A stretch of DNA of 64,000 nt from Quercus robur (lineage: Eukaryota > Streptophyta > Magnoliopsida > Fagales > Fagaceae), in contig NC_065545.1 in the NCBI RefSeq assembly GCF_932294415.1, forward strand, positions 22,051,357 to 22,115,356, read 5' to 3'. Position 1 is the stretch's first letter, and every line of letters starts with the position of its first letter. The translations under genes were made by a program, and so were the position numbers. The notes under the pieces are model-generated. The model saw nothing but the letters and a program-made list of their open reading frames with translations, did no database searches and was not told the DNA's origin. This document shows positions 1-25,938 of the stretch, one piece after another.

Positions 1-1010
1 CCTAAAATCTCTCTGGTTAGGAGGAGCAATTTTTTCCTTCCCTTTCCCCCGCTGCTAATCCTTCTCAACCTACTTGTGCTCGTCAATGCGATCCATAAGT
101 TGCTTCACGTAGGTTTCATTGTCAAGGACTTTCTCAACTTATGCTCGGTAGGGAGGCCAACTTTAAATGTCCTTATGGCCACGTCTTCAAAATCTCCATC
201 TATCGCATTAAACATTTCCCAATACCTATTCGAGTAAGTTTTCAAGGTCTCACCCTCTCTCATTACCATAGATTGCAGGGAATCTAGGGGACAAGAAACC
301 TTGCTACATGTAACAAATTGGGCCTCGAAAGCTCTAATGAGCTTTTCAAAAAGCTAATTGAGCCCTCATCCAGCCCATCAAACCACCTCATCGCGACAGG
401 TACCAAGCTAGAGGGGAACACCTTGCACATCAAAGCTTCATTCCTAGAATAAACAACTATCCTCTGATTGAAATGACTAGCATGCTTAATTGGGTCGGTC
501 CTCCCATTGTAAATTGTAAAAATGGGTTGCGTAAACTGACGAGGAAGTTTAACCTTGTAAATCCTGCGTGTAAACGGTGATTTAGAGATCTATCGCAATG
601 CCCTACTCATCACGTCATTCCCCATACTCCTAGGGGTTGGGCTTTTATTCTTCTTCCTATGATATCGCTCCTCCCTATCCAACTGTGAATATAAAGAGAA
701 GGATTCACTAAGGGGTGTTCTAGACCTTGTTCTGTAGCTGTCATCTCCACTTGAATCAGTTCCTAAACTAAGAGGGGATGCTTCTCACTGATTACACCGT
801 AACTTCTTGCGCAAATGGTCTATCTCCAACCTGAGATTCTGTGTTTCCTACCCTTGCGAAACATGGCTTCTAGGTCTAGAGTGACTCCTGTTGGTATGAC
901 CTGTTGGTACGCTAGGAGTCCGATTGACTTCACGGTCTCTCCTTCTTTCCAGATTAACAAGCTAGTCTTCACGTTGTGATCCTACAGATTCTTCTCTGTA
1001 AGGACTAGCG
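1..1010 (-). pseudogene. Degraded Gypsy (Tat-like) gag remnant, cut by the window edge
   Basis: No long ORF survives. Read on the minus strand, the stretch parallels the gag region of the intact element at 36560-46808 in the same order: the sequence before the zinc-knuckle region, the capsid-like part around 180-560 and the charged N-terminal part around 600-1000. Shared landmarks on the plus strand include the blocks around 214-260 (compare 45250-45300) and 390-430 (compare 45425-45480). Stops and frameshifts are frequent, so this is an old copy. The rest of the element, including any pol, would lie left of position 1. Homology was judged by eye, so the limits are approximate. Confidence 0.7.
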
Positions 1011-1039
1011 TTTGAACCTCAACCCACCAAGAACAATGG

Positions 1040-2562
1040 ATGATAGCCCAACAAGCCCAAAATAATATATTTGTTATAGAATGAGTTTTACAAGAAAACG
1101 TCTTAGCAAATTAAGTATGGGTCATAGCTAATAGGATTCATTACCAATAAGATTGAAAACACAAATTGAGAGAATTAATGCTCTTTGGTCAAGTCCAAGA
1201 ATGAGATGTTCTTGTGAGTTTTTAGACCCCTTAAAACACAATTGAATTAACCTAGTTAATTAGCCAAGTTATTACTTAGTCCAAATTCCAGATCTAGGTT
1301 ATCAAAATTAAACAATCATATCATGCAAAGCAGCGGAAAGATAAATAACACAATAATATGATGACCTAGTAAACCAAACCGGTAAAAACCTGGGGAGGAT
1401 TTAACTTAGCTATCCTCAAGGAAACCTGAATCCACTATGAAAGAATCGAAGTTTTACAATAGGACTTAGATCACTAACATCCTATTGCTACCTCGAGTAG
1501 AAAACTTACTACCACAACCTTATGATAGCTCCAAGTCCACGGACTACTTCTTTCTTGGATTCTTCAGCAAGTACAAGCACACCCGCTTGTGTTTCTTTAA
1601 ACTTCTATGGCAACAATTGAATGATCATCAAGTTCTTGAACAAATCTCCTTCTTGATAATCCTAAGCCTGTGTAAAGGAAGTTCTTTACAAATCTCACAA
1701 GAGATTTACACAAATTGCAATATGAGCAACCTCTAAAACGTGGCTAGGGTTTGCCTTATCTACCTAGGGAAAAAACATAAAACTCTAAACGTTGTAATGA
1801 ACTAGGGCTAAGTTGGAATTCTGCAGAAAAACGCATTCTGCTCGATTTTCAATTGATCGAGCCTAAGCTTCGATCGATCGAACCAGGCCGAAATGCACTA
1901 TCAATTCTGCATCAACTTGAATCCAACTTTACATAAAAGACACAACTTTGAGCAAGTCTAAACAAGACTAAACAACCTGTTTTGATCATGATTTGCCAAC
2001 AATACACATTAAAGTTCTAAATACATTAGTTCTTAAGTCTTTAGAACCTAACAGTTCTTATATTAACTCAAGCTTATCTGAATACAATATGTTCTTCCTT
2101 TTCTCTTTCTTCTCAGATCACCTCCCTCCTTTTCATGGTGATCCCTTCCTTATATAGTCCTTCTACCCCTTCATCCTAGCCTTCCACCTGTTGATTTAGC
2201 AGAAAATCCTTTGGATGCTTGTCCCATCAGGACCTCCTCGAAACTTTGTTAGTAGCTGTGAGCTGAGTTGCCACTGTCCAGGTGTCATTTCTCCATAAAT
2301 GCGGCCAGTTCATTAGGTATAATGCATTTAATGTGGTGGTGGCAGCCTTCTTCCTAGATATTTCATCTTTCATGATTGACTGAGTTTTTTTGCTACTTTC
2401 CCTGTAGCTCACCTGAGGTGGCCTAAGTCTTCGAAAATTAGAGCTGACCCATCATTCTTTTCCTTTGTCCTCGGCCCATTGACCTAGGCCCAACAATCCC
2501 ATTAACCATCCTCGGGCATGGCCCATAGCCCAACACGCTTGCTCGAACTTCCTACCCCCACA
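1040..2562 (-). repeat. Probable 5' LTR of the degraded Tat-like element
   Basis: The segment follows the gag remnant where the 5' LTR of a minus-strand element should be. Its distal part, about 2180-2400, is recognisably similar to the LTRs of the element at 36560-46808: both have a TGTCCCATCAG block, an AATGCGGCCA block and an AATGTGGTGGT block in the same order. It ends in CCCCCACA, matching the CCCCACA end of that LTR. The start near 1040 (TGATAGCCCAAC) is less certain. Length would be about 1.5 kb, so other insertions may be included. A CGATCGATCG motif lies at about 1870-1885. Confidence 0.5.
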
Positions 2563-2978
2563 ATATAAATATATATTTAAATAAATATATATAATTATAT
2601 GAATATATATATATATATATCAGATCCGAGAAGACAAGGGAAGAGGAGGTGTGGAAAATAGGAGTTTTCGATGGGTTTAAGGGTGGATTTGGCTAAATGG
2701 TTTGAGGGGATGTGGATCGGGTATTGTAGAGGGTGGGTTTGAGAGTAAAGCTTCGCAGGCTACGATAGAGCCACAAATCAGAGATGTTGGAGGAGGGTAG
2801 GGCTTCGCCGGCGTGAGGGAGAGTTATGGCTTTATGGATCGGGTACATGCAGAGCTCGAGGTGAGGTTGACCGAGACAGAGAAGAAAAGTGAGAAAACTC
2901 ACTAGCGTGGAGGGGAAAATGGCGGCGCTGCTCGTTAGAGTGTGGGGTGGAGCTCAGACTGGTGTCGACGAACAACTG

Positions 2979-3057
<79 letters not shown>

Positions 3058-3800
3058 GGTGCGTGGGGTGGAGCTTGGACTGGCGGTGGCTTCACGTGAG
3101 GAGGGAGGGATGAGTTGAAGTGAGCTTTGAGTGGATAGTTAAATGGAGTATTCAGACCGTGTGAGAGGAAAGTGTGAGGAGTGAGGAAATATGGAAATGA
3201 ATTAAAGGTAAAATAAGGGTTGAAATGATTTTACTGGTTGTGTAGCCAATTTTACAGTCAAATTGAATTCTATTTTTATTTTGACTTTATTTTCAAGTTG
3301 TGCCAAACACAGACCCGGGTGTAAATTGTTTTCGGATTTTAGTTTACTACTGAAACAAACGCAACCTGAAATTCATATTTTAAATGTGGACATTTATTTT
3401 CACCTTTTAAATGGTATTTGTAAATTAAGTTTAAGAAAATATTTTCTCTTAAAATAATAATATGCAAATATGTCTGCCACGTCACACATGTATATATAGA
3501 TTGTGATTAAAACTTTTTTTTCCCCTTAATAAAAAATGGAAAATTTTTTTCCTCATAATAAAAAATGGAAAACAGAAGAAAGTCTTTAATTAAAAAGACA
3601 AAAAAAAAAAAAAAAAAAAAATCTTAACATGGAGGATGGAATCATGGAACACAAAGGTATCCTGTAATGTAGTACTACATACAGTTATACAGAATCGGGA
3701 CCTGTTTGTTTTCCTTCACCCGTGCACTCCCTCCACTTTCCTGTCGCTTTCCGGAATCTCAAAAACACCAAAATCAAACAAAATCTTAAATGCTCTGACC
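2563..3800. other. Intergenic DNA upstream of NEK1 with microsatellites
   Basis: No gene is supported here. It holds an AT-rich run at 2565-2622, the CT microsatellite described separately, and an A-run at 3599-3621. Open frames across 2832-3113 are produced by the CT/GA repeat and are not genes. Promoter elements of the downstream kinase gene probably lie toward the right end, but none can be named with confidence. Confidence 0.5.
2982..3054. repeat. (CT)n microsatellite, about 36 units
   Basis: An uninterrupted CT dinucleotide tract of about 73 bases, directly visible. It creates spurious Ser-Leu and Arg-Glu repeat frames on the two strands. Confidence 0.98.
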
Positions 3801-4088
3801 CCACACTCTCTCTCTCTTCACATTTTTTGAATTGAATTCACAAATAACACAGTAGTAGCAGTATCACTTTTGCTTACTTTCCAATTCTTTTGCCGCTCTC
3901 ATCTCTCTAGCAAATAAAATAAGAAAAAAACAAGAAGTAGGTAAGAGACCATTTTTTTTAGTTCCTGTTGTTTTTTTCTTTCAAATAGCTCTGCAAATTC
4001 AAATGCTTTAAACTGGAGCTCCTTCCCATTTTCTCTCAAACCCAACAACTGGGTCATCTTTATCACCGCAATTATCTTCAACTTTCAG
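3800..4088 (+). other. Putative non-coding 5' exon of the NEK1 gene
   Basis: The kinase start codon at 8881 is preceded closely by an acceptor-like AG at 8824-8825, so an upstream leader exon is expected. A pyrimidine-rich, leader-like stretch ends at 4088 before GTACTTCC, a good donor. The 5'UTR intron would be 4089-8825. This is inference from splice-like signals only; the transcription start is not identified and another leader exon is possible. Confidence 0.35.
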
Positions 4089-5745
4089 GTACTTCCATTT
4101 TTTTTCTTTAACATTTTGCCACTTCCTATAACATTTGTTTATTTTTCATTATACCCAGAAAATTTCTTGTTATAGTCTCAGCTTCTCCTATGTGGGTTTT
4201 CTCACTTTCTTGTCTTTTATCTTATGGTTTTACCTTTCTCAGCTATAAAATATTGTTACTGTTTCTGGGTTCTACTGCTTTCAGTTTCTTCACTAATTTC
4301 TGCTTCAAAAAGTGAATGCTTTCTTTCAGTTTTCTTGATGAGTGTTAAATCTTTCATCTTTGAGATTTTCCTTGACAAATTTCTTGTATTTACTGGTGGG
4401 GGTCCTAACTGCTAAGATTTATGCATTACATGTAGTGGCTACTACATTAGTTGGAATCTACTTGAACTTGTTGGTGCTGCAGCAATTCATATTGGTAACT
4501 CGAAAATAATTTCTAGTTAGCTTTGTTTGAGATTTATTTATTTTGCTAAAACTGAAAACTTTTTGTTAAAAGAACTATAGATAAAGGTAAAAGTTAATTG
4601 AAATAATACCGTGAGAATAATGAATAATATCAAAAAGTGCAATGGAGTTCATAAATAGTTACAAAAATAAATTGAATAGTAAAATAAGCCGGCAATAAAT
4701 AAGCTATCCAAAAGGACACTATGTTGTTTTTGTTTCAATTATTTTGTACATTTTGTTCAAATTTGATGGTGTTAGTGGAACTTTCATTAGCTTATTATGT
4801 TTAGATTGGAATTGTATGGGCATTGGAAGTGTAAATGGAGGCACATACACCATTGTCAACTATTTTGAATAAAAATGTGGCCTTTTGCTTTAGGTTCAAA
4901 TAAATGTCATTTTCTTAATAAAAATAAGTCCTTTTCTTACTTTAAGTGTTTTCAAAGAAAACTGACTTTACTGCTTTAATAGATCCAATTAATTCATTTT
5001 AAACTTTTCAGTAATGTCAATATAATTGTTAGATTTCCATTAATTGTCAAAGAATTATCATTCTATTCATATATAGTTTTGTTAAGATTTAATATGAAGT
5101 AGGTCCTACGCACTCTTCATTAGCCACGGTGTGATAATGCTTGGCTTACTATAAGGAGTTTCTTCTGTATGGATATAGTTCTTGTCTATTTAAGAGGAGT
5201 TGTGATGTTTATAGTTCTGGAATTTGGACAGCGTGATGCACTTGAATTTTACCATCATTTCTTATCATAAAGATGTAACTCTTTATGCCTTTCCTTTCTT
5301 ATGGTCCATATATGCCTTTGGAATTCAAGAATTTATTTGTCTGAGTTTTACACCTAATAACCAAGTGTTTCTCTTGCTATGCATACACCCAATAAAGATT
5401 GGTAATTCCCTCAGATATATGTAAACGCTACAGAGAGTAATGCAAATGGTCTTTGGACCAAATGGCTTCTCCTCCTCCCATGGAACAAGGGATGGAGGGT
5501 GAGGATAAAGTTTCATTTCAATCTCGGTATTTGAGTTTTGTTTGCTTGTGGAAAAATTAGTGGGTTTAAGTTAAGCAATTATTGCTTATTAACAAAAGAG
5601 GTTAATGGGTTGGTGGAAATAGGAAAAAATGAATCCCATGGAAGTCCATGGCACACATATTTTATGAAGAACTTGAAAATATACTAGGATTATGATAATT
5701 TTGTCCTTTCACAACAGTTGTAGTTCAATGGCATCCATCATAGTC

Positions 5746-6116
5746 TGGTGTGGATACAAGGTACAAGCCCCCAATTATATGCATGTATGGGAGGAAGAGC
5801 AAAAAGAAGACAGCCCAACCTGTGGCCTTATAGATGGAACTTATTAGTTATTGGGCTTGAGATTAAGCAAGCCCGAGCATTTAATAATTAGGGTTTTTTT
5901 TATGCATTTTATTGTTAGCTATTTAAGAATTTTTCTAATTATTGTAAGACAGCTTTTGAGAATTATTAAAAACGTGTGTTTCTTTTACGTTAGTGCTGAC
6001 TCCAATTTTGCTTGGTGTTGACTCCAAGCAACCCTTAGGTGCTGACTCCTAGGGTTTATCCTTTGTTCTATTGTTGTTTAATTGCTCCATTGAAATAGTG
6101 TGTTTGTCTTGCGTCA
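5746..6116 (+). repeat. 5' LTR of element A (diverged)
   Basis: It ends GCGTCA immediately before the primer binding site region, as expected for a 5' LTR. The last ~130 bases match the 3' LTR at 8200-8329 and the inverted LTRs at 11804 and 19230. The proximal half is strongly diverged, so the start at 5746 rests mainly on the TAGTC duplication. Confidence 0.5.
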
Positions 6117-6120
6117 GTTT

Positions 6121-6132
6121 TGGTATCAGAGC
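6121..6132 (+). other. Primer binding site of element A
   Basis: TGGTATCAGAGC is complementary to the 3' end of plant initiator tRNA-Met, the commonest plant LTR-retrotransposon primer. It follows the LTR end by four bases. Confidence 0.8.
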
Positions 6133-6890
6133 AAACATTGATCTTTTGAACCATCACCGCAGGAAAGAACCAGAATATATCACCCAAAAAAAAAAAAATT
6201 CATTGCCGTGGTTCTCATCCCATCAAACCACAATATCCACACAAAAGCCAACCACCATAAAAGAAACCAGATTCAGAAAACCCATAACCCACTCCACTAG
6301 AACAGTACCGCAAGAATTCGTTAATACTGATCTCACCCCATCGTTCCAAAGCTGTTGCCCACAGCCATCACAAGCTGCCAGAAGGGCTAGCCGCCACAAC
6401 CACAACACCATCGGAAGCCTCAGCCTCGCATGCCGCTAGTTCTACTGCAACGCCAAACCTGCATCTATCCAATATCAAAGGTAATGCCTAACCCGGTCCT
6501 TTTCTTTTTAACTCAAGTACCCTTTAGTCTTTGAAAACCCTCATCCGACCCATTTGTTAGTCAAGTTCCCCCTCTTGTTTTTGACCCACCCAATTAGGAA
6601 GCCTTTTGGATTTTAATATTCCCTGACCCAGTCCAGTTAAATCTCACAAACCAACCCAAGTCAGATTTTACCCCAAGCCTTTAAGTGAGTGCTCACCCAC
6701 TATACCCAAAAATAAAAAAATAAAAAAAATAAAATAAAAAAGAAAGAAAGAAAAAAGAGCACGAAATCCAAACCTGTTAACAAGCCCAATCCCAGCCACT
6801 ATTTGGGAGAACAATCTTAGAAGCCCATTCCAACAATTTTTCCAAAGAAAATCATAGCAACTATTTGTTGAAGCACTATTTTAGAGAATC

Positions 6891-7790
6891 ATGGTAATAT
6901 TTGAAGCACTTTTTTTTTATGGTTGTAAAACTAATCCACGAGATTTTGTCAACTGGATGAATGGGATGGAGCAATTCTTTGAGCAAGCAAATTTTGCAGA
7001 TAACAAAAAGGTTAGGTATGTGAAGTTGAAGTTAAGTGGTGGAGCACAAATGTTTTGGAAGAATCTTGAATATTTTTGCTATCTAAATTATGAACCTGCC
7101 ATTAATGTGTGGGAAGATATGAAAAAAAGTTTTGTGATGAGTATTTGTCACCATACTTTCGAGCTAAGTATCTATCACAATCTCAGTGTGGTACTTTTCA
7201 AGTTAAAGCACATAGGATGAATTCTCATCCCATTTCATGTCCTCAACGCACTTTTGAACAATCTATCAAAGAATTATCTACCAAGGAATTAAAGGAATTA
7301 TCTGTAAAGCTCATGAAAGATGTTCAAGACAGGATTGCTTAGATGAAGCAAAAGAAGATTCAAACCGATTCAATAGGGAAACCAAGAATATTTGATCACA
7401 ATGAACTTATTGCTGCCTCAATAGAAGACAACATTGATGATGATATCTTGGTCGTGGAGAATCTTCCAACAACACCAAATCCTAATGTTGACATAGACGT
7501 ACATGCCCCGACAAGTGTTGCTTTAACATGCATGCAAGGAAATGAATCTATTGAATAGCAGCAAGGTGAAGAGATGGTGTCTAAAGAGAGTTTTATGTTA
7601 GAGGGTGCACATGATGTGATATTGGAAGCTAATGAATTTGCTTTTGATCAGCCTTCCATGGTGCATGAAGACAAACAGTTTGCTAAAGTGGAGAAAGTGG
7701 ATAACATAGTGCTTCCAATGGTTCAAGATAAGATTATGTTGATTCTACACATTGATTTTGTTATTCCAGAAGAGTTTAACATGGTGGAAT
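6891..7790 (+). pseudogene. gag-like remnant of element A
   Basis: Three reading-frame pieces (6891-7220, 7109-7342, 7343-7558) with frameshifts and an in-frame stop at 7340-7342. The first contains the Gypsy gag-like pattern WMNGMEQFFEQ...VRYVKLKLSGGAQMFW...W..MK. The last contains IEDNIDDDILVVE, matched by IEDNIDDDMLVVE in the inverted copy at 12602-12817. An acidic third frame at 7574-7790 runs into a T-tract. No zinc knuckle, protease or polymerase motif follows, so the element could not move without help. Confidence 0.6.
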
Positions 7791-7795
7791 TCAAC

Positions 7796-7797
<2 letters not shown>

Positions 7798-7836
<39 letters not shown>
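7798..7836. repeat. Poly-T tract inside element A
   Basis: About 39 consecutive T residues, directly visible, in the 3' part of element A. It is absent at the matching place in the inverted copy (around 12310-12350). Confidence 0.95.
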
Positions 7837-7937
7837 CCCTAGGGTGATTCCAGGCTTGAAGCAAGTGTTACTTGTCAGTATCCTAATCCTTCAATGCTTT
7901 AGAACTCGAGGTCGAGTTTTCTCCAACCAGAGGCGAA

Positions 7938-8329
7938 TAATGCGGGAGACGCAAGAAGATTATTATTTAGTATTATTTATGTTTGCAAGTTAATTGTATT
8001 TTTATGTTTTAGGTCTTATTAGTTTATTGGGCTATTAGTATTTTAATTTAGAAGTAAGATTATTTTTGTAATAAGGTAATTAGGGTTTCCTAATCAATTA
8101 GAACTAGGGTTTAGCAATTTTTTATAAGTAACCTATTGTACTCTTTGAGGAGATAGTTGATATTTTGATGAATGAAAAAATGGTCGTTTGGTCTTTCTTT
8201 GGTCTAATACTGACTTCAGGTCTACCCTACGTGCTGACTCCTAGTGATTTCCCCACTTGGTGCTGACTCCTAGGCCATATCCATTTATTTTATTGTTGTT
8301 TTCAGTTTTGTTCTGGTTGTCCTGCATCA
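7938..8329 (+). repeat. 3' LTR of element A
   Basis: It begins TAATGCGGGAGACGCAAG and ends CCTGCATCA. The whole stretch matches, in reverse complement, the LTR at 11804-12213 and, around its insert, the LTR at 19230-19780. CAGTC, the likely target duplication, follows directly. Confidence 0.75.
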
Positions 8330-8880
8330 CAGTCTGGCATGGAGAAGTCTGTAAGAGTAGCCTATGTTCTGAAGACCAAAACTCCACACAATTGTTTTGT
8401 ATACCCATAGTCATACTTAAATTGATGGGAAACTAGGTGAAGTTTAGACCTGCTAGTTAAACCCCTGGGACATCAACTGTATAGTTATGCCGTGGTCTTC
8501 AAATCATGGGCCTTTAGGGGTCTGTTACATCCTCATGTATATGCCTTCTTGTGGCATGTGGTAATGTCACGTGACATGTAATGTACAGTCTTAAGCAGGT
8601 TGGTAAGTGGTCTGGGGTTCAGGTGATACTTTTTGTAAATTTACTGTACTCTCGGCTTGGTTTTATTTGTATTTCTATAGTAGATATGTGTTTAGCTAGC
8701 AAACATAATGTTAATTTTTTTTTAATCTATCATTGGAGAATGTAGCCATTATCTCACTATTCCTTCTTGTTATAATGTCTGTGTATGATCCTTCATATTT
8801 ATATGTTTCTATGAATACTTGCTAGGACCGAAAGCACATTAAGACGGAGACCCCAAGTGGGGAGAGTGGGAACACGTATA

Positions 8881-22323
<13,443 letters not shown>

Positions 22324-23248
22324 CTGAAAATACTGTTGCCATGTGATTCTTGCAGATGTACGTTATTTCTATGTTTGACATTTGAAAATTGAAAAAGTAT
22401 CTATAAGTCTTCATCTTGAAGGCAATATGTAAGTCTGCTGTGTTCTGTATGATTGCTTATTTGATGAAAGTACTGTAGAAAAGAAGGGAGAAAAGATTTT
22501 GTGTGCGCGCGAGGCCTGCCAAAATAAGCCGAAAGCTGGCTTTATTTGCGCTTTGCCAAATGCACACTGATAATGTGAATTGAGTTTTTTTCTTATTCCT
22601 CAAGAAAGGGACAATGTGATTGAGGATGGAGGCTTATTTGAAACCCATAATCAAGAATAAATTACTCAAAGATCATCCTTCCTATGTGATAGTTTGAGTG
22701 TCTCTCAACCTTGGCAATATCATTCTCAAGATCCATAGGCTTTGGCAAAATTCTACTGATTTCTTTATCAAAAAAAAAAAAAAAATCTTCTGATTTCATT
22801 TTTTAGAATAGTGCTTGGTTTCTGCTCTTTCAATCCAAGCTGGTTCTTGAGTCTAGGATTGTACCTAATTCGCCTTGTGTAATGTGATTGCATGTGAAAC
22901 AATGTATCACAAGACGGTGAATTGTAAGAATGGTGGCAGTTGAGGGATTCTTATGTTCACTGCATGTCAGTGTACCATAAAATATATCTCTCACTAGTAT
23001 AATTTCATCACTAGGAAAAGCAAATTTTCCATATCATTAAAAGACATTTCAACCACAAATTGAAAAGAAAAAAAAAAATTATAAGCAGTGATTTTACTAA
23101 AACAAATAATAAAAAAAAAAACATGGAACTTCCAAACTAATAAATAAAAATAAAAAGGGCGATTTGGGGGGAAAAAAAAAATGACATTCCGCTTTCCTAG
23201 TTAAATCCACAATATTTGCAGTGCCTCACATTCTCCGAGTTTCTTTCA
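22324..23248. other. NEK1 3' flank and intergenic DNA
   Basis: The kinase 3'UTR presumably begins here. An AATAAA lies near 22656 (AAGAATAAATTACTC) and could be a poly(A) signal. A-runs occur at about 22770-22785 and 23068-23080. No further gene is supported before the start codon at 23249. Confidence 0.4.
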
Positions 23249-25938
23249 ATGGAAGAAGAAACAGAGTTGATAGAAGAAGAAGAGTTGTATGAGCTCCATT
23301 ATTCGGATCTAATGCTTGTTTCAGAACAACTAAGCCAAAGCAGGCAAATCGGAGAGATAATGAAAGCCCTAGGGCCCACTGGCCCAGGCCTGCTCTCAAT
23401 CACTGGCGTTCCCAACCCCACCACCTCTCTCCGCCGCCATCTCCTCTCTCTGGCTCGCAACCTCGCTCTTCTCTCTCCCGATCACCGTCTTCGCATCCTC
23501 AAGGTCAACCTCTTCTTCTTCTTCTTCAATATATATATATATATATATATTACATTTGTAATATAGTGCCCATTTTGTCTATTTCAATTCTTGTAGTGAG
23601 CATTGGATTTTGATCATTTCTGGTATTTAATGGTGAAACAAAGGAAGAGTGATTAGAATTGTATTGGTAAAGGAAACAAATTGCAATGATTTACGCTTAG
23701 AGATTAGTATTGCACTTCATTTTATTATATAAACTCTGCATTTTATGATTAAACTTACATGGTGGGTGGACAAGTATTGTTAGAGCCATTTGAAATGGGA
23801 TTATTCATTGACTAAGAATCGCTGTCCATTCAATTTTGACTAATAGTAATAATAATAATATCATCTTTCCTAGTTTTCCTTTTCCACTACCAAAAGATCA
23901 TGTCAATGGACTAAATTTAAATGTAGGATTGGTAAATATGCCAAGCTTGCAAACCAGAAATTGGCTGCACTCTTTATGCTTTCCCTCGAGGGGCCGGCCG
24001 ATTGGTTCGCCGTGATGTTACATTGTAGGGTAATATTATATTATTGTAATCTTACGTTAATGTAATCTCAATACAAGAATACAATATTATATTGTTTAGG
24101 AAGGTGACGAGATTAAGATGGTGTGATATATTTTGTAATTTTAGATTATGGTAATGTTAGAAAAAATAAAATAAACCAAAATCCCTAATGTTACATCATC
24201 TTAATGTGCATCACATCAAGGGCACATGCACATCACAGCGAACCAAACGCCCCTGAAAGTTTTTGAGTCATCACTGTCTTGTCTCCTGGGTTGATGATAA
24301 TTATTTAATCTTTTTAGCTTTAGTATTAAAATACTTACTTATTCTAAATATTTTTTTTAAAGGGAAATTGGGATTCAGCACACATTTATTTGATGTGATT
24401 ATAAAGAATTTAGCAAATTAGGAGGCTTTAGTCCAACATCTGATTCATTTCAAATCTAGTCAATGTCATTATTTTTATATTTTACTTATGTGTCCTTGAA
24501 AAAGAAGGAAACTTGCTCATGTAGAATTACAATTTTTTTATCAAGATTGTTATTGTGTGCTTGATATACATCATTGGCCCATTTCATAACAATTTTATTC
24601 TTTTTTAGGTGTAAATTTCTATGGTTCTCTCTAGCAATAGATTGTGTTTAGGGCCCTCAATGAGATGCCTCATACACCATCATATAACTTCTTCCTATTG
24701 CTTTACATTGTCATTTCTGTGTGCAATTTGTTAAGTTAGATATTTTTCTCAACACAGAGATGGATGTTTTGTTCTAAAGTAATTTCTTTTAACAAGTATT
24801 TCATTGTTCTTAACTTCTATTTGTTCTGTACACCTATTTTCAGGAGCATAACTTGGGGAGTGATGTTCCTTTGAAAAATCCAGATAGAAGTGTCTCATCT
24901 TTTGCTATGCAACTCAGATACGAGCAAGGTCTGGAATCTGTTCAAAGTAAACCAAGTCATAGTGTAGATACCTTATTGAGTTCAGAACAAGAACATCTGG
25001 ATGTTGGTACAACGGGAGAAATTCATGACATTGAATTTAAAAATCTTGGAAATACTTTTAGAAAGCTTGGATTTTGCATGATGGATCTAGGGCTTCGCAT
25101 TGCGCGTATATGTGACAAGGCCATTGGTGGGCAAGAGCTTGAGCAAAGCTTATTGGAGTCCTGTGCAGCTAAAGGGCGTCTTATACACTATCACTCTGCT
25201 CTGGACAATCTTGTTTTAAGTGAAGCTGGGGAGAGCAAGGCAACCACAAAAAGACAGGCAAATGGTAGAAGGGGTGATAAGAATTCCACAAGGAATCGAC
25301 AAGGTCAATCAAAAGGTGTAGTTAACTTAGATTCAAATGGTAGTGAAGTTGGATCCAGTGGAATTCATTCCAATCTGTGGCAGCAATGGCATTACGACTA
25401 TGGTATCTTCACTGTTTTGACATCTCCCTTATTTCTTTCCTCACAAGCAACAGAACCAAATGATCCATTTTCATTATCCTGCAATGAAGAATGTCCATCC
25501 CCTAGTGGCCACACATATTTGCAAATTTTCAATCCCTACAAGAATAATATCTGCATGGTGAAGGCCTCTCCTGAAAGTTTTATCATTCAGGTGGGTGAAT
25601 CGGCTGATATCATATCAAAAGGGAAGCTTCGCTCAACCCTTCACTCTGTCTCTAGACCTTCCAAGTTGGGAAGTTTGAGCAGAGAAACCTTTGTTGTTTT
25701 CTTGCAGCCTGCATGGAATAAAACTTTCTCAATCTCAGATTATCCTATGAAACAATTTATGTCATGTCATGAGGAAACAAATCATTCTGAGCAGGACCAT
25801 AATAAAATAACTCAAGAAATTGGAAAAATAATTCCCCCTCTATCATCACGATTAAAGGATGGGATGACATTTGCGGAATTCTCACGTGAAACCACCAAGC
25901 AATACTATGGTGGCAGTGGTTTGCAATCTAACAGATAA
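23249..25938 (+). CDS. 2-oxoglutarate/Fe(II)-dependent oxygenase-like protein
   Basis: Two exons, 23249-23503 and 24844-25938, split by a 1340-bp GT-AG intron in phase 0; 449 residues. The upstream frame has no ATG, so the ATG at 23249 (MEEETELIEEEEL) is chosen. The C-terminal part has the isopenicillin-N-synthase-like iron centre: H268 and D270 in HYDYG, H352 in STLHSVSRP, and R365 (SRETFVVF) as the expected 2-oxoglutarate anchor. The leader (LMLVSEQLSQS...GPGLLSITGVP) resembles the N-terminal DIOX_N-like region. A Lys/Arg/Gly-rich low-complexity stretch at about 215-245 separates the two. Plants carry such uncharacterised family members of about 400-450 aa; the substrate cannot be predicted. 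It is not a classical hormone-pathway oxygenase. Cytosolic location is likely, as no signal peptide is seen. Confidence 0.85.
23520..23552. repeat. (TTC)n / (AT)n microsatellites in the first intron
   Basis: A short TTC run at about 23510-23526 is followed by an AT tract at about 23529-23551, just inside the donor site of the oxygenase-like gene. Confidence 0.9.

Larger units (their letters stand above)
5746..8329 (+). mobile_element. Short non-autonomous LTR element A (gag-only, Gypsy-like)
   Basis: The right LTR runs about 7938-8329. A related but diverged left LTR is proposed at 5746-6116; its clearest similarity is at the 3' end, including repeated 'GCTGACTCC' blocks and a terminal TGCGTCA/TGCATCA. 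A primer binding site TGGTATCAGAGC (initiator tRNA-Met type) sits at 6121-6132. TAGTC at 5741-5745 and CAGTC at 8330-8334 look like a target duplication with one mismatch. Internal DNA is about 1.8 kb with only a gag-like remnant: no protease, reverse transcriptase or integrase is seen. It lies in the probable 5'UTR intron of NEK1. The same family recurs, inverted, at 11804-19780. Confidence 0.7.

Noticed and set aside
2832..3113. Overlapping ORFs with Arg-Glu and Ser-Leu repeats
   Set aside because: They are translations of the CT/GA microsatellite in opposite frames, with no domain and no splice context.
23216..23248. Earlier start of the oxygenase-like protein
   Set aside because: The frame is open upstream but begins at a TTG; the first ATG is at 23249.
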